From positions 80,508 through 144,507 of the forward strand of contig NZ_JAEEGA010000016.1 in the NCBI RefSeq assembly GCF_017829975.1: a stretch of 64,000 nt of DNA, written 5' to 3'. The notes beneath the pieces were generated by a model. It did no database searches and was not told where the DNA came from. It worked only from the letters and a program-made list of their open reading frames with translations. The translations under genes and the position numbers were made by a program. Origin of the DNA: Vagococcus allomyrinae. GTDB lineage: Bacteria > Bacillota > Bacilli > Lactobacillales > Vagococcaceae. This document shows, piece after piece, positions 1 through 8,115 of the stretch (position 1 is the stretch's first letter; the number at the start of each line of letters is the position of its first letter).

Positions 1-12
1 TCCTATAAAGTA

Positions 13-46
13 AAAAAAGCAAATCCGATTGCGGATTTGCTTTTTT
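13..46. terminator. Bidirectional intrinsic terminator
   Basis: A perfect 15-bp stem (13-27 with 32-46) closes a 4-nt ATTG loop, with A and T runs on the two sides, so it can work in both directions. It overlaps the stop codon of the minus-strand acetyltransferase gene and would end that transcript as well as anything entering from the left edge. Confidence 0.85.
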
Positions 47-557
47 AATTGAGTTGAAGGACCATCAAGATACCATCGTAGTACTGTCCCTCAATTTTAA
101 GGAATTGGGGGTAACGACCGATTTCCTTAAAGCCAGCTTTTTGATAAAGATGAATGGCCGCCTGGTTGTCCGCTTTGACTTCCAAATCAATGACGTCTAA
201 GTGTTTTTCTTTGGCAACGTCAATTAAGCTGGTGAGCATTTTATAGCCGATGTGGCGGTTCCAATGGGAGCGACGGACAGAGAGGGCTAAACTCGTTCGA
301 TGGGCGGCTCTAGGACGGGGAGAACCGTTTAAGGTCGAGACGCTGATCACTTGCTGACCATCCAAGGCGAGAAGCATCGTTGAGTTAATCCCAGTTGTCA
401 ATTGCTGGATGATGGCGGCTTCTTCTGCAATCGAAGTGGCTGAAAAGGCGCCTTCTGTGAATAACAGCTGATCACTTTCACCGCCCACCTTGTTCAAGTA
501 GTCAAGGACAGCGGGGGCATCTGCAGGGGTTGCTTTGCGAATAATAATGTCTGACAT
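45..557 (-). CDS. GNAT-family N-acetyltransferase
   Basis: A 170-aa protein with the GNAT fold pattern. It has an N-terminal IIIRKATPADAPAVLDYL segment (beta1-alpha1), a central LALSVRRSHWNRHIGYKM stretch matching the acetyl-CoA pyrophosphate-binding motif A (V-x-x-x-x-R-x-x-G-I/K), and the usual C-terminal ADNQAAIHLYQKAGFKEIG motif (motif B, the N..A..LYxKxGF signature). Such enzymes move acetyl from acetyl-CoA to an amine. The substrate cannot be told from sequence. The ATG at 557 follows an AGGAGG site. It is a single gene divergent from rsgA. Confidence 0.85.
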   Translation of the reverse strand: MSDIIIRKATPADAPAVLDYLNKVGGESDQLLFTEGAFSATSIAEEAAIIQQLTTGINSTMLLALDGQQVISVSTLNGSPRPRAAHRTSLALSVRRSHWNRHIGYKMLTSLIDVAKEKHLDVIDLEVKADNQAAIHLYQKAGFKEIGRYPQFLKIEGQYYDGILMVLQLN

Positions 558-646
558 GGAATAACCTCCTTAGCTTGTTTTTCTTAGTATATCGAAGGAT
601 GAAAAAGGAAACAAGTAAAGTTTCTGACAAAGTTAGGGGAAATCTC

Positions 647-675
647 TTGAATTATCGCCGAACATTCAGTAGAGT
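647..675 (+). promoter_or_regulatory. Possible rsgA promoter
   Basis: TTGAAT (647-652), 17-bp spacer, TAGAGT (670-675), lying 30 bp before the rsgA start. The -10 match is only fair, so this is a candidate. Confidence 0.35.
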
Positions 676-705
676 GAAACCATAGAGTAAAAATGGAGGT
701 GCCAT

Positions 706-1605
706 GTGACACAAGGCCAAATTAGAAAAGCACTAAGTGGGTTTTATTATGTTTATGCAGATGGACAAACGTATCAAACGCGTGCTCGAGGAAATTTTCG
801 TAACCGAAATATTACACCTTTGGTTGGTGATCATGTGATTTTTGAAAGTACAAATACAACAGACGGTTATCTATTGGAAGTGTTGCCTCGGGAAAATCAA
901 TTGGTTCGTCCAGCAGTGGCCAATGTCGATCAAGGCGTCGTTGTGATGAGCAGTATTTCACCGAACTATTCAGCCAACTTGTTGGATCGTTTTTTAGTGA
1001 CATTGGAGTATGAGCGCATTCACCCGATTATTTACTTAACAAAAATTGATTTATTGGATGAAGTAGGCTATGCAGAAATGAAACAGGTTAAGCGTGATTA
1101 TGAAGCGATTGGCTATCCGGTGATTTTACCTGAACGAGACAGCAATCGGGAGAGTTTACGAGAAATCGAACGCTATTTCCCAGAGCAGTTGACGGTCTTT
1201 ATGGGACAGACGGGTGCTGGTAAATCAACCTTACTAAATCACATCTCACCAGAGTTGGCGTTAAAAACGGGTGAAATTTCTAAATCTCTGGGGCGTGGCC
1301 GTCATACGACTCGTCATGTGGAATTGATTCCGCTGGCCGATGGTTTAGTTGGTGATACGCCTGGTTTCAGTGCCATCGACTTTTTAGAAATGTCGGCCGA
1401 AGAATTAACAGGCCAAATGCCAGAAATCGCCAGAGCGGCAACCGGTTGCAAATTCCGTGAATGCAAACATCGGCAAGAGCCACAGTGTGAAGTTAAAGCT
1501 CAGGTGGAAAGTGGTGAAATCTTAGCCAGTCGTTATAAACACTATTTGCAATTTTTGGAAGAAATTGATAATCGTAAACCGATGTATGGTAAAAATAAAA
1601 AATAA
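706..1605 (+). CDS. rsgA: Ribosome small subunit-dependent GTPase RsgA
   Basis: A 299-aa circularly permuted GTPase that helps late maturation of the 30S subunit. An OB-fold N-terminus (about 1-65) is followed by G-motifs in permuted order: TKID (112-115, G4), GQTGAGKST (167-175, G1/Walker A), DTPG (217-220, G3). The C-terminal zinc finger has ligands C248, C253, H255 and C261. The start is GTG at 706, because the overlapping ATG at 704 runs straight into TGA. GGAGGT at 695-700 is well placed. It heads an rsgA-rpe-thiN cluster, the usual order in Bacillota. Confidence 0.97.
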   Translation: MTQGQIRKALSGFYYVYADGQTYQTRARGNFRNRNITPLVGDHVIFESTNTTDGYLLEVLPRENQLVRPAVANVDQGVVVMSSISPNYSANLLDRFLVTLEYERIHPIIYLTKIDLLDEVGYAEMKQVKRDYEAIGYPVILPERDSNRESLREIERYFPEQLTVFMGQTGAGKSTLLNHISPELALKTGEISKSLGRGRHTTRHVELIPLADGLVGDTPGFSAIDFLEMSAEELTGQMPEIARAATGCKFRECKHRQEPQCEVKAQVESGEILASRYKHYLQFLEEIDNRKPMYGKNKK

Positions 1606-1623
1606 CAAAAGGTAGGGAAAATA

Positions 1624-2274
1624 ATGAAGATTGCACCATCGATTTTAAGCGCAGATTTTGCTAATTTAGAACGAGACATTGTGTTAGTTGAGAAAGCCGG
1701 AGCGGACTACATTCACGTAGATGTGATGGACGGCCAGTTCGTCCCTAATATTACCTTAGGACCTAATGTGGTGTCAGCCATTCGGCCGGTCACTAAATTG
1801 CCTTTAGATGTCCATTTGATGATTATGAATCCCGAACGCTATGTGGAAGATTTTGCCAAAGCGGGAGCGGATTTTATCGTGGTTCATCAGGAAAGCACCT
1901 TGCACTTACACAGAGTGTTACAAATGATTCGCAATGCCGGTGTTAAAGCGGGCGTTGTGATTAACCCTGCCACGCCGGTGTCCGCCATCAAGCAAGTGCT
2001 AAAAATGGTTGATTTGGTGTTAGTCATGACTGTTAACCCTGGTTTTGGTGGGCAAGCCTTTATTCCAGAGTGTTTAGCAAAAATTGAAGAGCTGGCCAAC
2101 TTGCGAAACGAGCTCGGGTTAACCTATGAAATCGAAGTTGATGGTGGCGTAGTACCTGAGACGGCTAAACTGTGTGCTCAGGCAGGAGCAGATGTGTTTG
2201 TGGCAGGATCATATGTCTATAACTCAGACGCGCCTAAAGAGCGAATACAAGCCTTGAGAGATGCGATCGAATAA
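1624..2274 (+). CDS. rpe: Ribulose-phosphate 3-epimerase
   Basis: A 216-aa TIM-barrel enzyme of the pentose phosphate pathway that interconverts ribulose-5-P and xylulose-5-P. The family motifs are all present: APSILSADF near the N-terminus, HVDVMDG with metal/catalytic residues H31 and D33, H64 in DVHLM, the NPGFGGQ phosphate loop (138-144), and EVDGG with D173. The length is standard. Its stop codon overlaps the thiN ATG by one base (TAATG), so the two are translationally coupled. Confidence 0.97.
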   Translation: MKIAPSILSADFANLERDIVLVEKAGADYIHVDVMDGQFVPNITLGPNVVSAIRPVTKLPLDVHLMIMNPERYVEDFAKAGADFIVVHQESTLHLHRVLQMIRNAGVKAGVVINPATPVSAIKQVLKMVDLVLVMTVNPGFGGQAFIPECLAKIEELANLRNELGLTYEIEVDGGVVPETAKLCAQAGADVFVAGSYVYNSDAPKERIQALRDAIE

Positions 2275-2930
2275 TGACTGAACGTGTGGTGATTGTTGCA
2301 GGAGGTTCTCCGGACTTGTGGCCTGAGGTGGAAGGTTACCGCAAAGGGACGACGGTTTGGATTGGCATTGATCGTGGCGCCTATTATTTGCTTGAAAGAG
2401 GCATTTTACCAACCATGGCTGTCGGTGATTTTGATTCCTTGTCTGCCAGCCAGTTGGAAGCTGTCGAAGCAGTGGTTGCGGACATTCATTATGCGCTCCC
2501 AGAAAAGGATGACACGGATACCCAGTTAGGTTTAGCCTTAGCTTTAAAGCATTACCCTGAGGCCGAGATTATGTTGATTGGTGCAACAGGGGGACGGCTG
2601 GATCATTTTTTATCCAATCTGTGGCTACCGTTCGAACCACGTTTTCAAAGACACCTGAGGCGAATCAAGCTAGTGGACCAGCAAAATACCATCAGTTATT
2701 ATCTGCCAGGAGAGTATCAAATTGAAAAAGAGCCTGATAAAACCTATCTAGCGTATGTTTGCTTGACGGCTGTTGCTAAGCTGACTCTTTATGATGCCAA
2801 ATATCAATTGACTGAACATAACAGCGAGGTGCCCATGAGTTTTGCCAGTAACGAATTCATCGGCGATACAAGTCGTTTTTCTTTTGAGAGCGGCCTTATG
2901 GCGGTGATTCAAAGCAAGGATTTGACTTAA
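2274..2930 (+). CDS. thiN: Thiamine pyrophosphokinase
   Basis: A 218-aa cytoplasmic enzyme that makes thiamine diphosphate from thiamine and ATP. Diagnostic motifs are GDFDS (51-55), EKDDTD (77-82) and GATGGRLDH (103-111), which form the ATP/Mg and thiamine site. The C-terminal thiamine-binding beta domain ends in the typical SFESGLMAVIQSKD-like segment. It is coupled to rpe by a one-base overlap. The TPP it makes is a cofactor for IlvB, encoded 13 kb downstream, although no direct regulatory link is visible. Confidence 0.95.
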   Translation: MTERVVIVAGGSPDLWPEVEGYRKGTTVWIGIDRGAYYLLERGILPTMAVGDFDSLSASQLEAVEAVVADIHYALPEKDDTDTQLGLALALKHYPEAEIMLIGATGGRLDHFLSNLWLPFEPRFQRHLRRIKLVDQQNTISYYLPGEYQIEKEPDKTYLAYVCLTAVAKLTLYDAKYQLTEHNSEVPMSFASNEFIGDTSRFSFESGLMAVIQSKDLT

Positions 2931-2950
2931 AAGCTTAATTGAAAACACAA

Positions 2951-2983
2951 AAAAACGGTCGGCAGATTTCTCTGGCGACCGTT
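2951..2983 (-). terminator. Terminator of rpmB (minus strand)
   Basis: AACGGTCG (2954-2961) pairs with CGACCGTT (2976-2983). Read on the minus strand the stem is followed by a long T run, so it mainly terminates rpmB. It may also slow thiN transcripts. Confidence 0.8.
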
Positions 2984-2996
2984 TGGTTATATGTGA

Positions 2997-3185
2997 TTAT
3001 ACGCGTTCAACTTTACCTGATTTCAAAGCACGAGTTGAAACCCAAACTTTCTTTGGTTTACCGTCTACTAAAATGCGAACTTTTTGTAGATTAGCTTTCC
3101 AAGTACGTTTTGATGCATTCATCGCGTGAGAGCGTGTATTACCACTTCTAGATTTACGTCCAGTAATATAACATTCTTTTGCCAT
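2997..3185 (-). CDS. rpmB: 50S ribosomal protein L28
   Basis: A 62-aa basic ribosomal protein with the L28 signature [33 protein letters not shown]. It has only one of the cysteines of the zinc-binding C+ form, so it is the zinc-free type. An AAAGGAGG site lies eight bases before the ATG. It is a single gene convergent with thiN and divergent from yloU, as is common in this order. Confidence 0.97.
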   Translation of the reverse strand: MAKECYITGRKSRSGNTRSHAMNASKRTWKANLQKVRILVDGKPKKVWVSTRALKSGKVERV

Positions 3186-3243
3186 GTTTCTTCCTCCTTT
3201 GCTTTGATATTGGAGCCCTTAAGTTCTTTGCTCATACTAGAAT

Positions 3244-3272
3244 AATTTAACATAAATAGGAAGTGAATGCAA
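3244..3272 (-). promoter_or_regulatory. rpmB promoter
   Basis: On the minus strand TTGCAT (complement of 3267-3272), a 17-bp spacer and TAAATT (complement of 3244-3249) preceded by TG at the extended -10 position. The rest of the 310-bp rpmB-yloU gap holds only the AT-rich yloU promoter region. Confidence 0.55.
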
Positions 3273-3366
3273 GCGAAAAATGATGATAGTTACAGAAAAA
3301 ACTTATGAAAAGTAATGAAAACATGAAGAGAAAACGAGGTTTTACTGAGAAAAGAGTAGTTTTACT

Positions 3367-3394
3367 TTTAAATAGGTACTTCCTGTGATAAAAT
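3367..3394 (+). promoter_or_regulatory. yloU-fakA promoter (extended -10)
   Basis: TGATAAAAT (3386-3394) is an extended -10 box. A weak -35 TTTAAA (3367-3372) lies 16 bp upstream. The untranslated leader would be about 100 nt. Confidence 0.5.
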
Positions 3395-3498
3395 AATGAG
3401 AGAAAATGGACAATTGTGTTCAGAGTAGTGTTCACTCTCGTGAAAAAATAAAACGAGTTTGGATAGCTAAGTGCAAGACCTAAAGGAGGCTTAATCTA

Positions 3499-3861
3499 AT
3501 GGCGGTAAAAATTAAAACACAAGCTGGTACAATTGAAATCAGCAACGACGTGATTGCAACCGTAGTAGGCGGAGCAGCAACCGATATTTACGGCATCGTT
3601 GGCATGGCAAGTAAAAACCAAATCAAAGATAACTTAAATGAAATACTTCGTAAAGAAAATTATTCTCGTGGTGTGGTTGTACGCCAAGAAGAGAACGGTG
3701 TGGCGATTGATGTTTACACAATCGTTAGCTACGGAACAAAGATTTCAGAAGTCAGCCGCAATGTTCAAGAAAAAGTGAAGTATAACCTTGAAACAATGCT
3801 AGGCGTGTCAGCAAATTCTGTTAACGTATTTGTTCAAGATGTTCGTGTACTGCCGGACTAG
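3499..3861 (+). CDS. yloU: Asp23/Gls24-family envelope protein (YloU)
   Basis: A 120-aa member of the Asp23/Gls24 (DUF322) family. The motif GAIEISNDVIATVVGGAATDIYGIVGM-like start and the C-terminal VNVFVQDVRVLP are typical. Members associate with the membrane and cell-envelope stress, but the exact role of the YloU branch is unknown. It sits 34 bp before fakA, a linkage conserved through Bacillota, which suggests a shared envelope or lipid role. AAAGGAGG precedes the ATG. Confidence 0.9.
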   Translation: MAVKIKTQAGTIEISNDVIATVVGGAATDIYGIVGMASKNQIKDNLNEILRKENYSRGVVVRQEENGVAIDVYTIVSYGTKISEVSRNVQEKVKYNLETMLGVSANSVNVFVQDVRVLPD

Positions 3862-3895
3862 AGGTCTGCAGTTTATTCTTAAGGAGGATAATTAA

Positions 3896-5572
3896 GTGAA
3901 AGTAACAGCAATTAACAGCGGACAGTTCCAGGCAATGGTTCAAGCCGGAGCAGAACGTTTGGATAAAAATGCCGAATACGTCAACTCATTGAACGTATTC
4001 CCAGTTCCAGATGGGGACACCGGAACGAATATGAACTTATCAATGACCAGCGGGGCAAAAGCTGTCACGACGAACGTCTCAGAAAAAGTTGGCGAATTGG
4101 CTCAAGCTTTGTCAAAAGGTCTTTTAATGGGCGCCCGTGGTAACTCAGGCGTTATTTTATCGCAACTATTCCGTGGCTTTTCTAAGAAAATTCCCGATGT
4201 GGTTGAATTAAATGCTCAGGATTTAGCGGCGGCCTTTACACATGGTGTGGAAACAGCTTATAAAGCCGTTATGAAACCTGTTGAGGGGACAATCTTAACC
4301 GTTTCTCGTGAAGCTGCTCGTGCAGGTGAAAAGAAGGCAAAGGAAACTGATGACTGTGTTGCCGTTATGGAAGCTGTCGTAAAAGGAGCAAAACGGTCAT
4401 TAGATCGTACACCGGATTTATTGCCAGTTCTTAAAGAAGTTGGCGTTGTTGACAGTGGTGGACAAGGCTTATTGTTTATCTATGAAGGCTTTTTGGAAGT
4501 TTTATCAGGTAAAATCGTTGAAAATCCCGTTTATCAACCAAATGCAGCGCAGATGACAGAAATGGTAAATGCCGAGCATCACCGCAGTGTGGCAGGCCAT
4601 GTGGCAACTGAAGACATTAAATTTGGTTACTGTACAGAAATTATGGTTCACATCGGTGACGGCGAAACAGTTGATAGTGAATTTGATTATGACACTTTCC
4701 GCAATTATTTAAATGAACTAGGGGATTCCCTATTAGTTGTTGCCGACGATGAGATCATTAAAGTTCACGTTCACACGGAACATCCTGGTGAAGTGATGAA
4801 TTATGGTCAAAAATTTGGTTCATTAGTGAAGATCAAAGTTGATAATATGCGCTTGCAGCACGATACTTTATTGGAAAATGAAAAACCGGAAGTAACAAAA
4901 GTCAAACAACCACCTGTGCCATTTGGTGTGATTGCCATTGCGGCAGGTGAAGGTGTTCAAGAGTTATTCCGCAGTTTAGGTGCTAACTATATCATCAGTG
5001 GGGGGCAAACCATGAACCCAAGTACTGAAGATATTTTAAAAGCGATCGATGAAGTGAATGCTGAAAATGTGATTATTTTACCGAACAATAAAAATATCTT
5101 TATGGCAGCCGATCAAGCAGCAGAGGTTAGCGAACTGCCAGTCGTTGTTGTACCAGCTAAAACTATTTCGCAAGGAATGACAGCCATGCTAGGCTTTAAC
5201 GATCAACAATCATTGGCTGATAATCAAGCGGCCATGACAGCGATGCTGGCTGAAGTCAAAAGCGGCCAAGTGACAACTGCAGTTCGCGATACGACGATCG
5301 ACGGTGTTGAAATTACCAAAGATGATTATATTGGCATGGTTGAAGGCAAGATCGTTGTCTCAGAAAAAGCTCGATATGACGCATCAATTGTGACGATCGC
5401 TAAAATGTTAGACGAAGACAGTGAAATCGTGACGATCATTGTCGGTGAAGATGGTAAATTAGCGGAAGCGAAAAAAATCGAAGAAGCGATCTTAACCATT
5501 GATGATGGACTTGAAGTTGAAATTCACGAAGGCGGTCAGCCTGTGTATCCGTACTTATTCTCAGTTGAATAA
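3896..5572 (+). CDS. fakA: Fatty acid kinase subunit A (DAK2-domain protein, YloV)
   Basis: A 558-aa protein of the FakA family. With a FakB lipid carrier it phosphorylates exogenous fatty acids for PlsX/PlsY. The N-terminal Dak2 nucleotide domain shows NVFPVPDGDTGTNMN (metal aspartates D39 and D41), GARGNSG (79-85) and VVDSGGQGLLFI. The central part has the C..HVHTEHPG cluster of the zinc-binding middle domain, followed by the FakB-binding C-terminus. The start is GTG after AAGGAGGATAATTAA. It is co-transcribed with yloU. No fakB is in the window. Confidence 0.93.
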   Translation: MKVTAINSGQFQAMVQAGAERLDKNAEYVNSLNVFPVPDGDTGTNMNLSMTSGAKAVTTNVSEKVGELAQALSKGLLMGARGNSGVILSQLFRGFSKKIPDVVELNAQDLAAAFTHGVETAYKAVMKPVEGTILTVSREAARAGEKKAKETDDCVAVMEAVVKGAKRSLDRTPDLLPVLKEVGVVDSGGQGLLFIYEGFLEVLSGKIVENPVYQPNAAQMTEMVNAEHHRSVAGHVATEDIKFGYCTEIMVHIGDGETVDSEFDYDTFRNYLNELGDSLLVVADDEIIKVHVHTEHPGEVMNYGQKFGSLVKIKVDNMRLQHDTLLENEKPEVTKVKQPPVPFGVIAIAAGEGVQELFRSLGANYIISGGQTMNPSTEDILKAIDEVNAENVIILPNNKNIFMAADQAAEVSELPVVVVPAKTISQGMTAMLGFNDQQSLADNQAAMTAMLAEVKSGQVTTAVRDTTIDGVEITKDDYIGMVEGKIVVSEKARYDASIVTIAKMLDEDSEIVTIIVGEDGKLAEAKKIEEAILTIDDGLEVEIHEGGQPVYPYLFSVE

Positions 5573-5581
5573 TAAAAAATG

Positions 5582-5611
5582 AAAAAGCCAAACGTTTCTG
5601 TTTGGCTTTTT
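5582..5611 (+). terminator. fakA terminator
   Basis: A 12-bp perfect stem (5582-5593 with 5600-5611) around loop GTTTCT ends in a T run. It lies just after the fakA stop. Confidence 0.9.
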
Positions 5612-5708
5612 GCCTACAAGGTGGGGAACGTACATTTGGTGATTTAACCTGTGGTTCTAAGACCTCAGGTCAAGTAGGCCAAAAAATACCAGTGAAAGGA
5701 GGGGCATT

Positions 5709-7748
5709 TTGAAAAAGATCACAGATCCAATTGTTACATTACCAGGAGTGGGGCCGAAACGAGCCGAGAATTTGCTTGAACTGGGCTTGGCGACTGTTGA
5801 GGATTTATTAGCGTATTACCCCTTTCGTTATGATGATATTCAAGAAAAAAAGATTGCCGAGATTGCCGATCAAGAGAAAGTCGTCTTAAAAGGCTTAGTG
5901 GTAGCCGAAGGCGTTGTGTCTCATTATGGCTATCGCAAAAATCGGTTGAGTTTTCGGTTGATGCACGATCATGCCGTGATCAATGTCACCTTTTTTAATC
6001 AGGCCTATTTAAAAGATAAAATTGTTTTAGCGGAAGAGATTGCCGTTTATGGTAAATGGGATGCCAAGCGTAAGGCTTTAACTGGCATGAAAATTCTTGG
6101 CAGTCGGGATGAGAGTGGCGCAGATTTTGCCCCGATTTATCATGTGAATAAAAAGATTCGCCAGGCGACTTTGGTCAACTTGATTAAGAGTGGTTTTGCT
6201 GAATACGGCGATTTGATTGAAGAATGGCTTCCGGCGGCACTGGTGACGAAATACCGCTTAATGCCGCGCCAAGAAGCGATGAGAGCCATGCATTTTCCTG
6301 AGAAAGCTGAGGACAGCTTATCAGCTCGGCGACGGATTATCTTTGAAGAATTTTTCGAATTTCAAATGCAGATGCAACAGCTCCGTTATCAGGAAAAAGA
6401 AATTAGTCAAGGGTTGGAAATCTTATATGATGTGGAAAAATTAAAAGAATTTACTCAAGGCTTGCCTTTTGAATTGACAGCTGCTCAAAAGCGAGTCACC
6501 AACGAAATTTGTCGGGACTTGCGAAGTGCTACTCATATGCACCGCCTTTTACAAGGAGATGTGGGAAGTGGGAAGACCGTCGTAGCAGCAATCGTGCTCT
6601 ATGCCGCCGTCACAGCTGGTTTTCAAGGCGCTTTAATGGTGCCGACAGAAATTCTGGCAGAGCAACATCTTGAAAGCCTAGTTGACCTTCTGGAGCCCTT
6701 TAATGTGATCGTCGCCTTATTGACGGGGTCGACTAAAACAAAAGAGCGACGAGAAATTTTGGAACAGCTGGCTGATGGTCGTTTGGACGTGGTGATCGGC
6801 ACACACGCTCTCATTCAAAAGGACGTGGAATTTAAGCGCTTGGGCTTAGTGATCACCGATGAACAACATCGCTTTGGTGTCAATCAACGGAAAATCTTGC
6901 GCGAAAAAGGGGCCAATCCGGATGTCTTATTTATGACGGCCACCCCGATTCCGCGAACTTTGGCGATTACCGCCTACGGTGAAATGGATGTTTCGATTAT
7001 CGATGAATTACCCAAGGGACGGATCCCCATCGAAACTCGCTGGGTAAGGCCACCTCAGCTTGAGACCGTGTTGACTTGGATGGAAAAAGAATTAAAAGCC
7101 GGTCGTCAAGCTTATGTTATTTGCCCGTTGATTGAGGAGTCTGAATCACTTGACGTTAAAAATGCCACAGAAATATATGAAACCTTACAAGCTTTTTATC
7201 CCCATCATCAAGTAGGACTCCTTCACGGCAAGATGAAGCCCCAGGAAAAAGAGGAGATAATGACGACCTTTAAAGAGAACAAAATGCAAATTTTGGTCTC
7301 GACCACCGTGATTGAGGTCGGCGTTAATGTGCCTAATGCCACGACGATGTTGATCATGGATGCCGATCGTTTTGGTTTAGCGACACTGCATCAGCTTCGG
7401 GGACGAGTGGGCCGTGGCAGTCAGGCTTCCTATTGTGTGCTAGTCGCTAATCCTAAAAATGAAATGGGTAGTGAGCGCATGAAAATTATGACCGAGACGA
7501 CCGATGGCTTTGTTCTCAGTCAAAAGGATTTGGAAATGCGCGGGCCTGGTGAGTTTTTTGGTTCGCGGCAATCGGGAATTCCTCAGTTTGCTGTTGGCGA
7601 TATTGTGGCGGATTTTGCCACCTTAGAAGCCGCAAGACAAGAAGCCGTCGCGATTTGGGGAATTGAGAAGTGGTGGCAAGAGCCAGACTATCTTTCTCTA
7701 AAAAATCGGCTATTTGATGAAACACAGGCGAAAAACTTTTTTGATTAA
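5709..7748 (+). CDS. recG: ATP-dependent DNA helicase RecG
   Basis: A 679-aa superfamily 2 helicase that remodels stalled replication forks and branch-migrates Holliday junctions. An N-terminal helical LPGVGPKRAENLLELG element and OB wedge domain come first. The helicase core follows, with GDVGSGKT (Walker A, 283-290), DEQH (384-387), the ATPIPRTLA motif III, and HQLRGRVGRG motif VI. The start is TTG at 5709 with AAAGGAGG at 5695-5702. The C-terminal TRG-type motif (GPGEFFGSRQSG) is intact. It is transcribed alone. Confidence 0.97.
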   Translation: MKKITDPIVTLPGVGPKRAENLLELGLATVEDLLAYYPFRYDDIQEKKIAEIADQEKVVLKGLVVAEGVVSHYGYRKNRLSFRLMHDHAVINVTFFNQAYLKDKIVLAEEIAVYGKWDAKRKALTGMKILGSRDESGADFAPIYHVNKKIRQATLVNLIKSGFAEYGDLIEEWLPAALVTKYRLMPRQEAMRAMHFPEKAEDSLSARRRIIFEEFFEFQMQMQQLRYQEKEISQGLEILYDVEKLKEFTQGLPFELTAAQKRVTNEICRDLRSATHMHRLLQGDVGSGKTVVAAIVLYAAVTAGFQGALMVPTEILAEQHLESLVDLLEPFNVIVALLTGSTKTKERREILEQLADGRLDVVIGTHALIQKDVEFKRLGLVITDEQHRFGVNQRKILREKGANPDVLFMTATPIPRTLAITAYGEMDVSIIDELPKGRIPIETRWVRPPQLETVLTWMEKELKAGRQAYVICPLIEESESLDVKNATEIYETLQAFYPHHQVGLLHGKMKPQEKEEIMTTFKENKMQILVSTTVIEVGVNVPNATTMLIMDADRFGLATLHQLRGRVGRGSQASYCVLVANPKNEMGSERMKIMTETTDGFVLSQKDLEMRGPGEFFGSRQSGIPQFAVGDIVADFATLEAARQEAVAIWGIEKWWQEPDYLSLKNRLFDETQAKNFFD

Positions 7749-7755
7749 CAATGAA

Positions 7756-7801
7756 ATAGATAAATGCTGCAGTAATTTAAAGGGCATTTATCTATTTTTA
7801 T
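7756..7801 (+). terminator. recG terminator
   Basis: ATAGATAAATGC (7756-7767) pairs with GCATTTATCTAT (7784-7795), followed by TTTTTA. It separates recG from the leu promoter. Confidence 0.8.
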
Positions 7802-7822
7802 TCAAAATATCGGAAAAAAAGT

Positions 7823-7851
7823 TTGACAAACTCTTTCAAATTCTGTATATT
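7823..7851 (+). promoter_or_regulatory. leu operon promoter
   Basis: A consensus -35 TTGACA (7823-7828), 17-bp spacer and TATATT (7846-7851). This is the strongest sigma-A promoter in the window. It lies about 67 bp before the leader peptide start and some 265 bp before leuA. Confidence 0.85.
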
Positions 7852-7870
7852 AAACATTAAGAATTATTTG

Positions 7871-7885
7871 AATTGTCTGAATATT
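7871..7885. promoter_or_regulatory. CodY-like box in the leu leader
   Basis: AATTGTCTGAATATT matches 13 of 15 positions of the CodY consensus AATTTTCWGAAAATT. It lies about 20-34 bp after the -10 box, where bound CodY would block early transcription. CodY senses branched-chain amino acids in this order, so the placement makes sense. Binding is inferred. Confidence 0.65.
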
Positions 7886-7918
7886 TCGCAAATAAGAAAA
7901 ACAGTTGGAGGTAAGGAC

Positions 7919-7969
7919 ATGATGAATACAACTAAATCGAATTACTTTACAACTTTATTATTACTGTAG
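7919..7969 (+). CDS. leu leader peptide
   Basis: A 16-codon ORF starting ATG ATG after GGAGGTAAGG and ending in four consecutive leucine codons (TTA TTA TTA CTG) immediately before TAG. This is a classic attenuation leader: when charged leucyl-tRNA is scarce, ribosomes stall at the Leu run and change folding of the RNA downstream (7970-8069). The peptide itself has no expected function. Confidence 0.85.
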   Translation: MMNTTKSNYFTTLLLL

Positions 7970-8069
7970 GGGCTCAGAACACTGAAAAAATTCAGTCGTT
8001 AGGGGTCCTATTCTGCATTGCATGACTTGGGACTGAGGTAAGCATCCCAAGAAATGGGATGTTTTTTTA
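7970..8069 (+). promoter_or_regulatory. leu attenuator RNA with terminator and antiterminator
   Basis: The terminator stem CATCCCA (8043-8049) pairs with TGGGATG (8055-8061), followed by seven T residues. The competing antiterminator CTTGGGA (8026-8032) pairs with TCCCAAG (8045-8051), which removes the left terminator arm. An upstream hairpin ACTGAA/TTCAGT (7981-7986 with 7991-7996) follows the leader stop. Parts are shared with the ilv leader at 12983. I see no T-box GGTGG sequence, so control is by the leader peptide. Confidence 0.8.
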
Positions 8070-8115
8070 TTACTAAAAATCACAGACAATCAATGAAGGA
8101 TGAAAAGGAGAAGGC

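Noticed and set aside
7970..8069. T-box riboswitch before leuA or ilvD
   Set aside because: Neither leader contains the conserved T-box sequence (AGGGTGGNACCGCG-like) or a specifier loop; both have a leader peptide instead.
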